Shown: positions 22,382 through 31,718, counted from the first letter of the stretch. The stretch: 47,122 bases of DNA from Prevotella sp. (GCA_017561825.1 JAFZBK010000012.1:1-47122); one strand, 5' to 3'. Notes: generated from the sequence alone by a model not told the origin. Translations and numbers: made by a program.

Positions 22382-25300
22382 TTACCCTTCGTCGGGTAAT
22401 ATGACTACTCCCTCCTGTTTCTTTCCATCCATCATTACCTTCAGCGGATGTTCAAAACGTACATGTCTGACGAACTCCGTTTCCTCGACAGCGGGCATGG
22501 CATCCAGGATCTCCTTTTGGAAGATTCCATCTCCATTATACGTATTGATGGTGAAATAGCCCACCCCGAAACTGGTAAGGTTCTGGAAGAAATGTGTTCC
22601 CTGACTCGGATCCACACGGTAGTTCTCCAGACCTGCCTCCACAATAACACGTGCAGCACTGATATGTGGCCATTTCACGGGGATGCCCAGCCAGTAGTCA
22701 CTACTACCCCACCGTCCGGGTCCTACAAGAATATAGGAGTCACCTCCGTCAGGTGTTGTATATTCACCGTTCAGGAACTTCCGGTTGATCTGTTCAATCT
22801 CGGTAGCAATCGTAGGATTATTGGCTGCCGTGAATTGGTCGTCGGTCTTCACATAGACCACATCGAACACATCCTCAGAAATACCATGACCAAGAGAGTT
22901 GTGCGAACGCAACAGACACTGCTCGTCGGGAATCGCTTTCAGGTCCTCATCAAGCACCTGCTTACTGTCAACGATGGGTCGGATCTGCAACAGGTAGAAC
23001 TCACCCGTGCGGTCATCATTCACATTACAAGCCAGTTCTATCTCCACTGGGCGTTTCATGGCCTCGGCACCATACTTCATTGACATCTGCAACAGCTCTG
23101 GCAATGGGAAGATATCATGCTGGAGAACCCCGCACATCGAGATCACCTTCCGTCCTCCCTCGTAATAGCCGTCGCGTATCATCTGGTCAACGGGATCATA
23201 AGTGCTACATACATAGCGCACCGATCCGTCCAGATCCGCCTGCTTGATACGCAGCTTCTTGATGTTGAAGCCATCATCCACCTGGAAGTCGTTACCCACA
23301 TGAGTCATATCCAACGCATAGAACCTGATCTGCGTCTCTCTTAAGGCGATATCCATCTCGCTCATCTGCAGCAGATGTTTGGGATGATAGGGATTCACCC
23401 GCAGGGTTTGTCCGCCGTCAACGATATACTTACCCAAGCCGAGAGCCAAACTGGCCACACCCTCCTCCGCTTTTTCGTCATCTATGGGATAATAGTTCAG
23501 CGAGCGTAGCACACCACTGATATTCGGATAGAAATAGTCACCGTAACGTTTACCCACCACCTCTTGCAGAATCACCGCCATCTTCTCCTGGTCGATGACG
23601 TTGCTCGTGGCAGTCATGTATGCCTTCGAATCCTTGTAATACACCGATGCATACACACCTTTGATAGCTGCTGCCATCATCTGGAGCATCTGATACTTAT
23701 CATCGAGATACGGTATCATATAGGTACTATAGATACCTGCAAACGGCTGATAGTGGGAGTCCTCGAGCAGGGAACTGCTTCGGATGGCAATCGGCGAACG
23801 TGTGGCCTCGAAGAATGCGAAGAAGTCAGCTATATACTTATCCGGCAACTGAGCACGGAGGAAGTGTTTCAGGATCTCCTCATCACTGGCATCGCTCAAG
23901 GCAATCTGATAGAGGTTGTTCGAATCCATGAACTCATCGAACACATCCGTACAGAGCACCACCGTTTTGGGAATGCTCACCTTCACGCCTTCAAAGTCGT
24001 TAAACTCCGGATGGCGCTTGATCACATTATCAAGGAAAGCCAAGCCACGACCTTTTCCTCCCAAGGAGCCATCGCCGATGCGGGCAAAATGACTGTAGGA
24101 GTCGTAACGGTTCCTGTCGAACAAGGCCACCACACCAATATTCTTCATGTGACGGTATTGCACGATGGCATCAAAAATAATTTTCCTATGCGCATCCACA
24201 TCCTGCAGTTTATGCCACGTCACCGTCTTCAGGAATGCCGAGACGGGGAAGATGGCGCGGGCACAGAGCCAACGACTCATATGGTTGCGTGAGATGTGAT
24301 AGAGCATCGAGTCGTTGGGAATGGTGAAGATATTATCCTGCAACTCCTTCAGATTCCTCACTCGCATGATCTCATCGTGTGTCTTGGGGTCGCGGAAGAT
24401 GAAGTCGCCGAAGCCCATGTGCATAGACAGAAGGTTGCGAAGATCGATGTTCATCTTCTTTGAGTTCTTGTCGATGTACTTGATGCCGATACCCGACTGC
24501 TCCGCCTTCTCGCGGTTCACCTCCTCGGCACTCTGCATGATCAGGGTGATATACTCGTCCCGCTCACGGATTGCTTTCAGCAGTTTGAAGCCGGCCTCAG
24601 GGTCTTTCTCCTCCCCTTCCCTCAGTGGGAAACGACAGTCACTGATCACGCCCAACGTGTTATCAGCATATTTCTCATAGAGTTGCCATGCTTCCTCGTA
24701 GTTTCTGGCCAGCACCACCTTTGGACGACCGCGCATTCGCAGCGTAGCAGTATGGGGGTTCAGAGCCTCGGTAGCGAACCGCTGACTCTGTGCCAGGATA
24801 TAACTATATAAATTAGGTAATACGGAAGAATAGAAACGGATGCCGTCCTCCACCAACAGGATCATCTGCACGCCCGCCTCCTGGATGTCGTGCTCGATGT
24901 TCATTTTATCCTCAATCAGTTTGATGATGGAAAGGATGAGGTTGGTGTTCCCCAACCAGCAGAACACATAATCGAAGATCGACAGATCCTCATTCTCCAT
25001 GCGTCGGGTGATACCATGCGAGAAAGGTGTCAGCACCACGCAAGGCATCTCGGGGAAGCGGTGCTTCACGGCACGCGCCACGTCAAACGCATCATTGTCA
25101 GCATTACCTGGCATACAGATCACCAGGTCGATGTTAGTACGCTCCAATACTTCAGCAGCCTCCTCCGTGGTACTCACCTGGGTGAAGGTAGGCGGATAAC
25201 GAAGTCCTAGTTCCGTATATTCGTTGAAGATCTTCTCATCCACACGTCCGTCATCCTCCAGCATGAAAGCATCATAGGGATTGGCGATGATCAGAACATT

Positions 25301-25384
25301 GTAGATTCGTCGTGTCATCAGATTGACGAACGACACATCCTTCAAGATGAACTTGTTCCACTGCTGTGGCATACTATTTTCCAT
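22382..25384 (-). CDS. PEP/pyruvate-binding (PPDK_N) protein with receiver-like N-terminal region
   Basis: A 1000-residue protein. The first part (about 20-330) looks like two degenerate response-receiver-like folds (YNVLIIANPYDA...DLVICMPGNADND; MILLVEDGIRFYSSVL with an acidic patch). The middle has the ATP-grasp PEP/pyruvate-binding domain of PEP synthase and PPDK (GSLGGKGRGLAFL, AIRSSSLLEDSHYQPFAGIYSTY, GEFYLLQIRPI). The phosphohistidine swivel domain and the PEP TIM barrel that complete true PpsA/PpdK are absent. Instead there is a conserved-looking C-terminal block (YILVGPGRWGSSDYWLGIPV, DPSQGTHFFQNL). So it is not a complete PEP synthase, and its role is unknown; signalling-linked phosphotransfer is a guess. 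Start at ATG 25384; ATG 25372 is equally possible. Confidence 0.82.
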   Translation of the reverse strand: MENSMPQQWNKFILKDVSFVNLMTRRIYNVLIIANPYDAFMLEDDGRVDEKIFNEYTELGLRYPPTFTQVSTTEEAAEVLERTNIDLVICMPGNADNDAFDVARAVKHRFPEMPCVVLTPFSHGITRRMENEDLSIFDYVFCWLGNTNLILSIIKLIEDKMNIEHDIQEAGVQMILLVEDGIRFYSSVLPNLYSYILAQSQRFATEALNPHTATLRMRGRPKVVLARNYEEAWQLYEKYADNTLGVISDCRFPLREGEEKDPEAGFKLLKAIRERDEYITLIMQSAEEVNREKAEQSGIGIKYIDKNSKKMNIDLRNLLSMHMGFGDFIFRDPKTHDEIMRVRNLKELQDNIFTIPNDSMLYHISRNHMSRWLCARAIFPVSAFLKTVTWHKLQDVDAHRKIIFDAIVQYRHMKNIGVVALFDRNRYDSYSHFARIGDGSLGGKGRGLAFLDNVIKRHPEFNDFEGVKVSIPKTVVLCTDVFDEFMDSNNLYQIALSDASDEEILKHFLRAQLPDKYIADFFAFFEATRSPIAIRSSSLLEDSHYQPFAGIYSTYMIPYLDDKYQMLQMMAAAIKGVYASVYYKDSKAYMTATSNVIDQEKMAVILQEVVGKRYGDYFYPNISGVLRSLNYYPIDDEKAEEGVASLALGLGKYIVDGGQTLRVNPYHPKHLLQMSEMDIALRETQIRFYALDMTHVGNDFQVDDGFNIKKLRIKQADLDGSVRYVCSTYDPVDQMIRDGYYEGGRKVISMCGVLQHDIFPLPELLQMSMKYGAEAMKRPVEIELACNVNDDRTGEFYLLQIRPIVDSKQVLDEDLKAIPDEQCLLRSHNSLGHGISEDVFDVVYVKTDDQFTAANNPTIATEIEQINRKFLNGEYTTPDGGDSYILVGPGRWGSSDYWLGIPVKWPHISAARVIVEAGLENYRVDPSQGTHFFQNLTSFGVGYFTINTYNGDGIFQKEILDAMPAVEETEFVRHVRFEHPLKVMMDGKKQEGVVILPDEG

Positions 25385-25404
25385 CGGCTGACTATTTAAC
25401 GGTG

Positions 25405-25436
25405 CAAAGTTACGATTAAGTGAGAGAAAAACCAAA
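25405..25436 (-). promoter_or_regulatory. Promoter of the PEP/pyruvate-binding protein gene
   Basis: Minus-strand TTTG (25436-25433), exact 20-bp spacer, TAACTTTG (25412-25405). This promoter lies downstream of the longer frame that opens at 25555, which rules out that longer N-terminus. Confidence 0.7.
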
Positions 25437-25610
25437 TTTTGAAGTAGCAAAACAAAGAAATGCTTGCATTTCATTTGTTGGGATGCTGCAAAATAAGACC
25501 GAAGGTCCAAATTTTTTTGGGTTTTTCCAAGCGTAAGTAAGTTCGGCGAAGCCAAAGTTACGAATTCTTTAACAAAAAGAAAGCATCCATCGAAATAATT
25601 TCTGTTTTTC

Positions 25611-25642
25611 TTTGGAGGCTATCAAAAAAAACTGTATTTTTG
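25611..25642 (+). promoter_or_regulatory. Promoter of gdhA
   Basis: TTTG (25611-25614), 20-bp spacer, TATTTTTG (25635-25642). The leader is about 80 nt. The 346-bp gap 25385-25730 holds this promoter and the divergent one at 25405-25436, and nothing else I can identify. Confidence 0.7.
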
Positions 25643-25730
25643 CGGTGAATATACGACATAATGTCAAGCACTAAAAACCTAAGAATATAAATACAACAAT
25701 ATAAGTTTAACTAAAAAAGAAAACTACATT

Positions 25731-27068
25731 ATGAACGTTGAGAACATTATGCAGAACCTGGAGAAGAAACACCCAGGGGAAGCCGAGTATTTACAGGCAG
25801 TGAGAGAAGTGCTGGAATCAATCAAGGATGTCTATAACCAGCATCCAGAGTTTGAGAAGGCAAAAATCATCGAGCGCATTGTGGAACCGGAGCGCATCAC
25901 CACCTTCCGTGTACCTTGGGTTGACGACAAGGGTGAGGTGCAGGTGAACATCGGCTATCGCGTACAGTTCAACAGTGCTATTGGTCCGTATAAAGGCGGA
26001 CTCCGTTTCCACCCGTCAGTGAACCTCTCCATCCTGAAGTTCCTCGGATTTGAGCAAACATTCAAGAATGCGCTCACCACACTCCCTATGGGTGGTGGCA
26101 AGGGCGGTTCTGATTTCGCCCCTCGTGGCAAGAGCGATGCAGAGATCATGCGTTTCTGTCAGGCTTTCATGTGCGAACTCTTCAAGGTAATCGGTCCTGA
26201 CATGGACGTTCCCGCCGGTGATATCGGTGTGGGCGGACGTGAGATCGGCTATCTTTTCGGCATGTACAAGAAGCTCACCAGTCAGTTCCATGGTGCTACC
26301 CTGACAGGTAAGGGCCTGGAATGGGGCGGTTCCATCCTGCGTCCTGAGGCAACGGGATTCGGCGCACTGTATTTCGTTAACCACATGATGAAGACCCACG
26401 GACTCGACATCAAGGGCAAGACTGTTGCACTGTCAGGCTTCGGTAACGTAGCATGGGGTGCCGCCAAGAAGGCTACTGAGTTAGGCGCGAAGGTGATTAC
26501 CATCAGCGGTCCTGACGGCTACATCTATGATCCTGCGGGATTAGATGATGAGAAGATCGAGTATCTGCTTGAACTCCGTGCCAGCGGCAATGATGTATGT
26601 CAGCCATACGAGGACGAGTTCGAGGGTTCAACCTTCTTCCCCAACAAGAAGCCGTGGGAGCAGAAGGCCGACATCTACCTGCCTTGCGCTACACAGAACG
26701 AGCTGAATGGTGAGGATGCTGATAAGGTGCTGGCCAACAAACCACTCTGCGTTGCCGAAGTTTCGAACATGGGTTGCACGGCAGAGGCTGTGAACAAGTT
26801 CATTGCTGCAGGACAGCTGTTTGCTCCTGGTAAGGCTGTGAATGCAGGTGGTGTGGCTACCTCCGGACTGGAAATGACACAAAACTCCATGCGTATGTCA
26901 TGGACTGCAGAAGAAGTGGATCAGAAACTGCATCAGATCATGTCAGGCATTCACGACCAATGCGTGAAATACGGCAAGGAAGGCGATTACATCAATTATG
27001 TAAAGGGCGCCAATGTAGCAGGATTCATGAAGGTGGCCAATGCCATGATGGCACAGGGAATCGTTTAA
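25731..27068 (+). CDS. gdhA: NADP-type glutamate dehydrogenase, hexameric
   Basis: A 445-residue enzyme interconverting 2-oxoglutarate plus ammonia and glutamate. The substrate-binding signature LPMGGGKGGSDFAPRGKSD (about 120-138) contains the catalytic lysine region. It is followed by PAGDIGVGGREIGYLFG and the nucleotide-binding SGFGNVAWGAAKKATELGA. The length (about 445) and N-terminus fit the short hexameric class I enzymes. Ammonia assimilation through Gdh is normal in rumen and gut Bacteroidales, and the asparaginase/aspartase operon in this window would supply ammonia. It stands alone behind a consensus promoter and converges with the RlpA gene over 16 nt. NADP preference is assumed from the class. 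Confidence 0.95.
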   Translation: MNVENIMQNLEKKHPGEAEYLQAVREVLESIKDVYNQHPEFEKAKIIERIVEPERITTFRVPWVDDKGEVQVNIGYRVQFNSAIGPYKGGLRFHPSVNLSILKFLGFEQTFKNALTTLPMGGGKGGSDFAPRGKSDAEIMRFCQAFMCELFKVIGPDMDVPAGDIGVGGREIGYLFGMYKKLTSQFHGATLTGKGLEWGGSILRPEATGFGALYFVNHMMKTHGLDIKGKTVALSGFGNVAWGAAKKATELGAKVITISGPDGYIYDPAGLDDEKIEYLLELRASGNDVCQPYEDEFEGSTFFPNKKPWEQKADIYLPCATQNELNGEDADKVLANKPLCVAEVSNMGCTAEAVNKFIAAGQLFAPGKAVNAGGVATSGLEMTQNSMRMSWTAEEVDQKLHQIMSGIHDQCVKYGKEGDYINYVKGANVAGFMKVANAMMAQGIV

Positions 27069-27084
27069 ACGTGTTAAGTGGTAA

Positions 27085-27729
27085 TTAATGTCTCTGCGAA
27101 GCCTTATGAGGCGCATTGGTAGGGACGTTGTTGGGGGCGGGATTCTTTCTCGCCTCCTTCGTTTGTTGAGGCAGAGGTTCGGCAATCTCATTCTTCATCT
27201 CGGCAACCCGCTTCTCATCTTTCAAGATGGCGCGACGTTCCTCCACAGGGACAGGTTTCTCCTCCTTGGGCTTCTGCCATTCAGGAACATAGTCATAAGC
27301 ATCTCGCGAGATCTCGAAATCCAGTTCAGGAAGATCCAACGGGTCATCAACAGGCTTATAAGGAACGTTCACCTCTCCACGATAAGGTTCCACCTTGACC
27401 ATCACCACACCAGAGGCAATCATGCCGATCTCCTTGGCAGCACGATATGACAGATCGATAATCCTTCCCTTGACATGAGGACCGCGGTCGGCCACACGCA
27501 CCACCACGCTCTTATCGTTGTTGAGGTTTGTCACCTTCAACAAGGTACCCATCGGGTAACGTTTATGGGCGCATACCAGACTGTCGCGGTGATACTTCGA
27601 ACCATCGCTCATCCGGTGTCCTTGCAGACTGTTAGAATAATAAGAAGCCTTCCCCTTCTCTTGTCCGTACATCACGGAAGAAAAGAGGAAAGCCACGAGA
27701 ATTATTATCAACCTGTATTTATATCTCAT
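27085..27729 (-). CDS. RlpA-like septal ring lytic transglycosylase family protein
   Basis: A 214-residue exported protein. It has a signal peptide (about 1-22, ending MYGQ) and then a double-psi beta-barrel RlpA domain (about 25-115): KGKASYYSNSLQGHRMSDG, AHKRYPMGTLLKVTNL and VVRVADRGPHVKGRIIDLSYRAA. The catalytic-type aspartate of the VRVADRGP motif is present. The tail (about 140-214) is charged and proline-rich and probably disordered; no SPOR domain is seen, unlike in E. coli RlpA. RlpA proteins cleave denuded glycan strands of peptidoglycan. It starts 21 nt after the stop of the glycine-zipper lipoprotein gene, so the two are likely one envelope operon. Confidence 0.88.
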   Translation of the reverse strand: MRYKYRLIIILVAFLFSSVMYGQEKGKASYYSNSLQGHRMSDGSKYHRDSLVCAHKRYPMGTLLKVTNLNNDKSVVVRVADRGPHVKGRIIDLSYRAAKEIGMIASGVVMVKVEPYRGEVNVPYKPVDDPLDLPELDFEISRDAYDYVPEWQKPKEEKPVPVEERRAILKDEKRVAEMKNEIAEPLPQQTKEARKNPAPNNVPTNAPHKASQRH

Positions 27730-27750
27730 GCACTATCGTTTGGTTGCACA

Positions 27751-28512
27751 CTAACGGCGGGTGACAACATTGATTACCTTCGTGGTTGTTGCCTTTGTCC
27801 TGCTTCCATGCTCCACGGAGATTGTGAAAGAGGCACGACCGTCGTTCAATTTCTTGTCAGCCACCACATTAGCCGTATATTTGATTCCCGAACCAGGAGC
27901 AATGCTCTCCACCTCGATACCCGGTGACACCACGATGTGCTTGTTACCTGTTGACTCCACCACATTCGGCATCACGTGGAAGATGGTATGGTTGGACACA
28001 TTCCTTACTTCGAATACGATCTTGCTCCGTTCGTTGGCTCTGAGGATGTTATCATTATCCACGAAGCGCACATTACTGATCTGGATGGCCTCCTCCGGAG
28101 AAACATTCATCCCAGGAGCAGGAACACGATAGGTATCGTCGCTGGGAGCCTTTCCATCGAATTCAATACGGTCGTCAGCACTGTTCGAGGGATCGAAACC
28201 ACTGTCATCACGCTCATTTCCCTGCCCATACTGGCTATCATACTTATTCAGGACACGATCATGGTAACGTTCGATCTTACGCTCCTGGGCCTTGTCAGCA
28301 GCATTGCCGATAGCACCACCAATTACAGCTCCGCCTGCCATACCGATAATCTGTCCCCAGTCACTGCCACGCGGACCGCCTGACAAGCCTCCAATGGCTG
28401 ATCCCAACACTGATCCCAGTGTGGAACCCGTATATGCACCTGTTGCGGTATAAGAGCCGCAGCTGCTCAACAGAAAAGCGGCACCGAGTGCCAAAACCAT
28501 TATCTTCTTCAT
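27751..28512 (-). CDS. Glycine-zipper lipoprotein
   Basis: A 253-residue envelope lipoprotein from ATG 28512 (ATG 28521 is an alternative). The signal peptide ends in a lipobox (FLLSSCGSY), placing the lipidated cysteine near residue 18. Residues about 27-60 are rich in glycine with GxxxG spacing (GSTLGSVLGSAIGGLSGG, GMAGGAVIGGAIGNAA), a YMGG/OmpA-like glycine zipper that inserts into or spans membranes. The C-terminal half (about 140-250) looks like a beta-sandwich domain with no catalytic motif. It is upstream of, and probably co-transcribed with, the RlpA-like gene. Function unknown, probably in envelope structure. Confidence 0.8.
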   Translation of the reverse strand: MKKIMVLALGAAFLLSSCGSYTATGAYTGSTLGSVLGSAIGGLSGGPRGSDWGQIIGMAGGAVIGGAIGNAADKAQERKIERYHDRVLNKYDSQYGQGNERDDSGFDPSNSADDRIEFDGKAPSDDTYRVPAPGMNVSPEEAIQISNVRFVDNDNILRANERSKIVFEVRNVSNHTIFHVMPNVVESTGNKHIVVSPGIEVESIAPGSGIKYTANVVADKKLNDGRASFTISVEHGSRTKATTTKVINVVTRR

Positions 28513-28544
28513 ATCCTTCACGTTTTAATCGTTCAACTGTGCTG

Positions 28545-28552
28545 CAAAAGTA
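28545..28552 (-). promoter_or_regulatory. -7 box for the lipoprotein/RlpA operon
   Basis: Minus-strand TACTTTTG matches TAnnTTTG. It lies about 33 nt before ATG 28512. No exact -33 element is visible. Confidence 0.45.
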
Positions 28553-28615
28553 GCGAAAAAACGCATCCGCCCCTGCAACGTTTTCCCTAAAAAGTCATAG
28601 GGATTTCCCTATTTG

Positions 28616-30391
28616 TCATATCTGCGCCTTGAGCCACATCCGCTCCTCTTCATCGAGATAAGGCGAGAGACGGTCATATACTAACTTGTGATAATCGTCC
28701 AACCATCCCATCTCTTCCTCGGTCATCAGGGAGTAGTCGATGGCCGACTTATCAATCGGACAGAGCGTCAGGGGCTCGAACTGCAGGAAGGTGCCGAAGG
28801 CAGTTTCCAGATAAGGCACCACCAGCAGGGTATTCTCTGTACGAACACCGAACTGACCTTCCAGATAGATCCCTGGCTCATCCGTCACCGTCATCCCTGC
28901 CACCATCGGAGCAGGCTTATATTCCATGCGGATCTGATGCGGTCCTTCGTGCACATTCAGGAAAGCCCCTACCCCATGACCGGTTCCATGCATGTAGTTC
29001 AGTCCTTCGCGCCACAGATCCTTGCGTGCCACCAAGTCGAGTTGTGTCCCACTGGCTCCCTGCGGGAACTTCAGGTTCTGCAGTTGCAGATGACCTTTCA
29101 GTACCAGTGTATAGATATGTCGTTGCTCCTCGGTAACTGGACCTAAGGCGATGGTACGGGTTACATCCGTCGTTCCATCCACATACTGTGCACCACTGTC
29201 GAGCAACAAGAAGCCCTCAGGCTTCAAGGGTACGTCGGTGTCAGGCGTTGCCTCGTAGTGAACGATGGCGCCATGTTCCTGGTAGCCGGCAATGGTATCA
29301 AAAGAAAGACCTTTGTATAAGGGCTGTTCCGCCCTTAGACTCTCTAACTTCTCAGATACGCTGATCTCAGTTTGTCCGCCAGCCTCAACGGCGGGACGAA
29401 GCCATTTCAGGAATTTCACGAGTGCGATGCCGTCTTTCAGCATCGCATTCCTAAAACCCTGCACCTCGCTTTCGTTCTTGACGGTCTTCATTCGTTTGAC
29501 GGGTGACTCCTCACGGATAATCTCCCGTCTTACTATATTATATAAGGTGTAGTTCACCTCATTGGGATCAAGCAGGATATTGTATTCGAAATAATCTTTC
29601 AGTCCTTCCTTTACCCGACCATAATCATCCACATCCACACCCTCATCGTTCAGGTAGGCCAGAACGCTGGATGACAGTTTCTTTTTGTCGATAAACAAAG
29701 TAACCTTGGTAGAAGAGATGAGCAGGTAGGAGACAAACACGGGATTGCAGTGTACATCACTGCCCCGCAAGTTCAGGATCCATGCAATATCATCGAGCGA
29801 AGCCACCAGCATCCCGTCAGCATGCTGTTGTCGCAAGGCACGACGGATACGGGAGATCTTCTCATGACAAGCCTCCCCAGCATATTCCAACGGCTGGATG
29901 AACACAGGGTTCTGCGGAATAGCAGGACGATCTTTCCAGATGATGGCCAACGGATCAAAGTTGGTGCGCAGTGTGATACCACCCTCGTGACGCAGTCCGT
30001 TAATCAGTTCCTCCACCGCTGCGGTGGAACTAACCATGCCATCGATGCCCACCTGTGGCGAACGAATATTGCGCAGCACCTCGCCCAACCACTTGGTGAC
30101 GGTGGGTGTTCCTGGCATCCGTTCCTTCATCAGCACGAACTCCGTCCCTGCTAATTGCTCCGCAGCCGCAATGAAGTAACGACTGTCAGTCCACAATGCT
30201 GCCTCATTCATCGTCACCACGGCCGTACCTGCCGAACCGTCGAAACCGCTGATCCACTCACGTCCTTTCCAATGGTCAGGCACATACTCCCCCTGATGAG
30301 GGTCGGTACTGGGGAAGATGAAAGCATCCAGACTCTCACGCCGCATCACCTCTCTGAGGTCTTCAAGCCGCTGATTCACTGTCTTGCTCAT
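28616..30391 (-). CDS. Xaa-Pro aminopeptidase (M24B family)
   Basis: A 591-residue cytoplasmic peptidase that removes N-terminal residues preceding proline. It has the three-domain form: two creatinase-like N-terminal domains (FIFPSTDPHQGEYVPDHWKGREWISGF near the start) and a C-terminal pita-bread domain. The metal ligands are in LLLDSGAQYVDGTTDVTRT (two aspartates), GTGHGVGAFLNVHEGPH (histidine), VTDEPGIYLEGQFGVRTEN (glutamate) and the last glutamate of the same region. The length matches the long eukaryote-like aminopeptidase P group common in Bacteroidetes. ATG 30391 follows the -7 box at 30425-30432; an upstream in-frame start at 30427 overlaps the box and is rejected. Confidence 0.93.
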   Translation of the reverse strand: MSKTVNQRLEDLREVMRRESLDAFIFPSTDPHQGEYVPDHWKGREWISGFDGSAGTAVVTMNEAALWTDSRYFIAAAEQLAGTEFVLMKERMPGTPTVTKWLGEVLRNIRSPQVGIDGMVSSTAAVEELINGLRHEGGITLRTNFDPLAIIWKDRPAIPQNPVFIQPLEYAGEACHEKISRIRRALRQQHADGMLVASLDDIAWILNLRGSDVHCNPVFVSYLLISSTKVTLFIDKKKLSSSVLAYLNDEGVDVDDYGRVKEGLKDYFEYNILLDPNEVNYTLYNIVRREIIREESPVKRMKTVKNESEVQGFRNAMLKDGIALVKFLKWLRPAVEAGGQTEISVSEKLESLRAEQPLYKGLSFDTIAGYQEHGAIVHYEATPDTDVPLKPEGFLLLDSGAQYVDGTTDVTRTIALGPVTEEQRHIYTLVLKGHLQLQNLKFPQGASGTQLDLVARKDLWREGLNYMHGTGHGVGAFLNVHEGPHQIRMEYKPAPMVAGMTVTDEPGIYLEGQFGVRTENTLLVVPYLETAFGTFLQFEPLTLCPIDKSAIDYSLMTEEEMGWLDDYHKLVYDRLSPYLDEEERMWLKAQI

Positions 30392-30424
30392 ATCGTCATA
30401 GGTTATTAGTCTGATTTGATGATG

Positions 30425-30432
30425 CAAAGGTA
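30425..30432 (-). promoter_or_regulatory. -7 box for the Xaa-Pro aminopeptidase gene
   Basis: Minus-strand TACCTTTG matches TAnnTTTG, about 34 nt before ATG 30391. No clear -33 element. Confidence 0.45.
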
Positions 30433-30554
30433 GTACATTGCTATCGATTGCCGTTTTGTCATATAGAGATTACAAAGATACAATGTTCTTTTGGAAAACC
30501 ATAGTTATTAACTCCTTTTAACTCCACAACGACGGATAGTCTGCAGAAATTTGC

Positions 30555-30562
30555 TACCTTTG
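30555..30562 (+). promoter_or_regulatory. -7 box for mdh
   Basis: TACCTTTG matches TAnnTTTG, about 48 nt before ATG 30610. No clear -33 element. Confidence 0.45.
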
Positions 30563-30609
30563 TAGCACAATTATAGTATATACATACATTTATTATAATA
30601 CACACGAAT

Positions 30610-31602
30610 ATGGCATTTTTAACGAACGAGAAATTGACCATCGTCGGCGCAGCCGGAATGATTGGTTCAAACATGGCACAGACCGCTTTGATGATGGGTC
30701 TGACGAATGACATCTGCCTGTACGACGTTTTCTCACCCGAAGGTGTGGCTGAGGAGATGCGTCAGAGTGGTTTCGATGATGTGAAGATCACCGCAACAAC
30801 AGAGGCCGAAGAGGCTTTCAAGAACGCTAAGTACATCATCTCTTCAGGTGGTGCGCCCCGTAAGGCTGGTATGACCCGTGAGGATCTGTTGGCTGGCAAT
30901 TGCAAGATTGCTGAGGAGTTAGGACAGAACATCCAGAAGTACTGCCCCGATGTAAAGCATGTAGTGATTATCTTCAACCCTGCCGACCTCACCGGTCTGG
31001 TAACCCTTCTCTACTCAGGTTTGAAACCCGGTCAGGTAACAACCCTCGCCGGTCTTGACACCACTCGTTTGCAGAGTGCCCTGGCTAAGAAGTTCAACGT
31101 GATGCAGAACGAGATCACCGGTTGCGCTACCTATGGCGGACATGGTGAGCAGATGGCTGTGTTTGGTTCTCATGTAACCATCGCTGGTCGTAAGCTGACT
31201 GACATCATCGGCACCGATGAGTTCCCCGCAGAGGAATGGGAGCAGATGAAGGTTGACGTTACCAAGGGTGGTGCGAAGATCATCGAGCTCCGCGGACGCA
31301 GCTCTTTCCAGAGTCCTGCTTATCTCTCAGTAGAGATGATTCGCGCAGCTATGGGTGGTGAGCCCTTCCGTTTCCCCGTTGGTACCTATGTAAAGACAGA
31401 CAAGTACGACCACATCATGATGGCCATGAAGACCACCATGGACAAGAACGGTGCACACTTCGAGGTTCCGCAGGGTACTGCTGAGGAGAATGCCAAGCTT
31501 GACGCTTCTTACGAGCACCTCTGCAAGATGCGTGATGAGCTTGTCACACTGAACATCGTTCCACCAATCAGCGAGTGGAACAAGATCAATCCGAACCTCT
31601 AA
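30610..31602 (+). CDS. mdh: Malate dehydrogenase
   Basis: A 330-residue NAD-dependent enzyme interconverting malate and oxaloacetate. The Rossmann loop reads IVGAAGMIGSNMAQ (about 11-24), and the active-site region has the NPADLTGLVT and LAGLDTTRLQSALA segments with the histidine of TYGGHGEQMA. These are typical of the Bacteroidetes malate dehydrogenase, which resembles the lactate/malate family but keeps an alanine-rich nucleotide loop. It is a key step of the reductive branch to fumarate and succinate, which complements the dcuB-aspA operon at 3376-8492. It is monocistronic, with a predicted terminator-like stem downstream. Confidence 0.94.
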   Translation: MAFLTNEKLTIVGAAGMIGSNMAQTALMMGLTNDICLYDVFSPEGVAEEMRQSGFDDVKITATTEAEEAFKNAKYIISSGGAPRKAGMTREDLLAGNCKIAEELGQNIQKYCPDVKHVVIIFNPADLTGLVTLLYSGLKPGQVTTLAGLDTTRLQSALAKKFNVMQNEITGCATYGGHGEQMAVFGSHVTIAGRKLTDIIGTDEFPAEEWEQMKVDVTKGGAKIIELRGRSSFQSPAYLSVEMIRAAMGGEPFRFPVGTYVKTDKYDHIMMAMKTTMDKNGAHFEVPQGTAEENAKLDASYEHLCKMRDELVTLNIVPPISEWNKINPNL

Positions 31603-31608
31603 TCAAAT

Positions 31609-31629
31609 TGAGAGGTGAAAGCTGAGAGG
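31609..31629 (+). repeat. Heptamer array downstream of mdh
   Basis: Three units, TGAGAGG, TGAAAGC, TGAGAGG, starting six bases after the mdh stop codon. Confidence 0.5.
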
Positions 31630-31654
31630 TATTATTACCTTCAGGTTTAATCAG

Positions 31655-31718
31655 GGTATGTCAAAAAGGGGGTTATAAAGTGTTCACTTTGAGAACTGCC
31701 TTTCGACATATCCTTTTT
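31655..31718 (+). terminator. Nested inverted repeat with T-run directly before the ECF sigma gene
   Basis: An outer stem of about 8 bp (GGTATGTC 31655-31662 with GACATATC 31705-31712, one mismatch) encloses an inner stem AAAGTG/CACTTT (31677-31682, 31685-31690). TTTTT (31714-31718) follows, one base before ATG 31720. It may be the mdh terminator or an attenuator-like control of the sigma gene. Confidence 0.45.

Noticed and set aside
23564-24292. A 242-codon plus-strand frame in the PEP/pyruvate-binding gene
   Set aside because: It is antisense to a well supported domain protein and shows no recognisable motif.
22382-25384. Complete PEP synthase or pyruvate phosphate dikinase
   Set aside because: The phosphohistidine swivel and the PEP-binding barrel are missing.
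25385-25555. Longer N-terminus for the PEP/pyruvate-binding protein from 25555
   Set aside because: A consensus promoter (25405-25436) lies inside that stretch, so the extension would be upstream of the transcription start.
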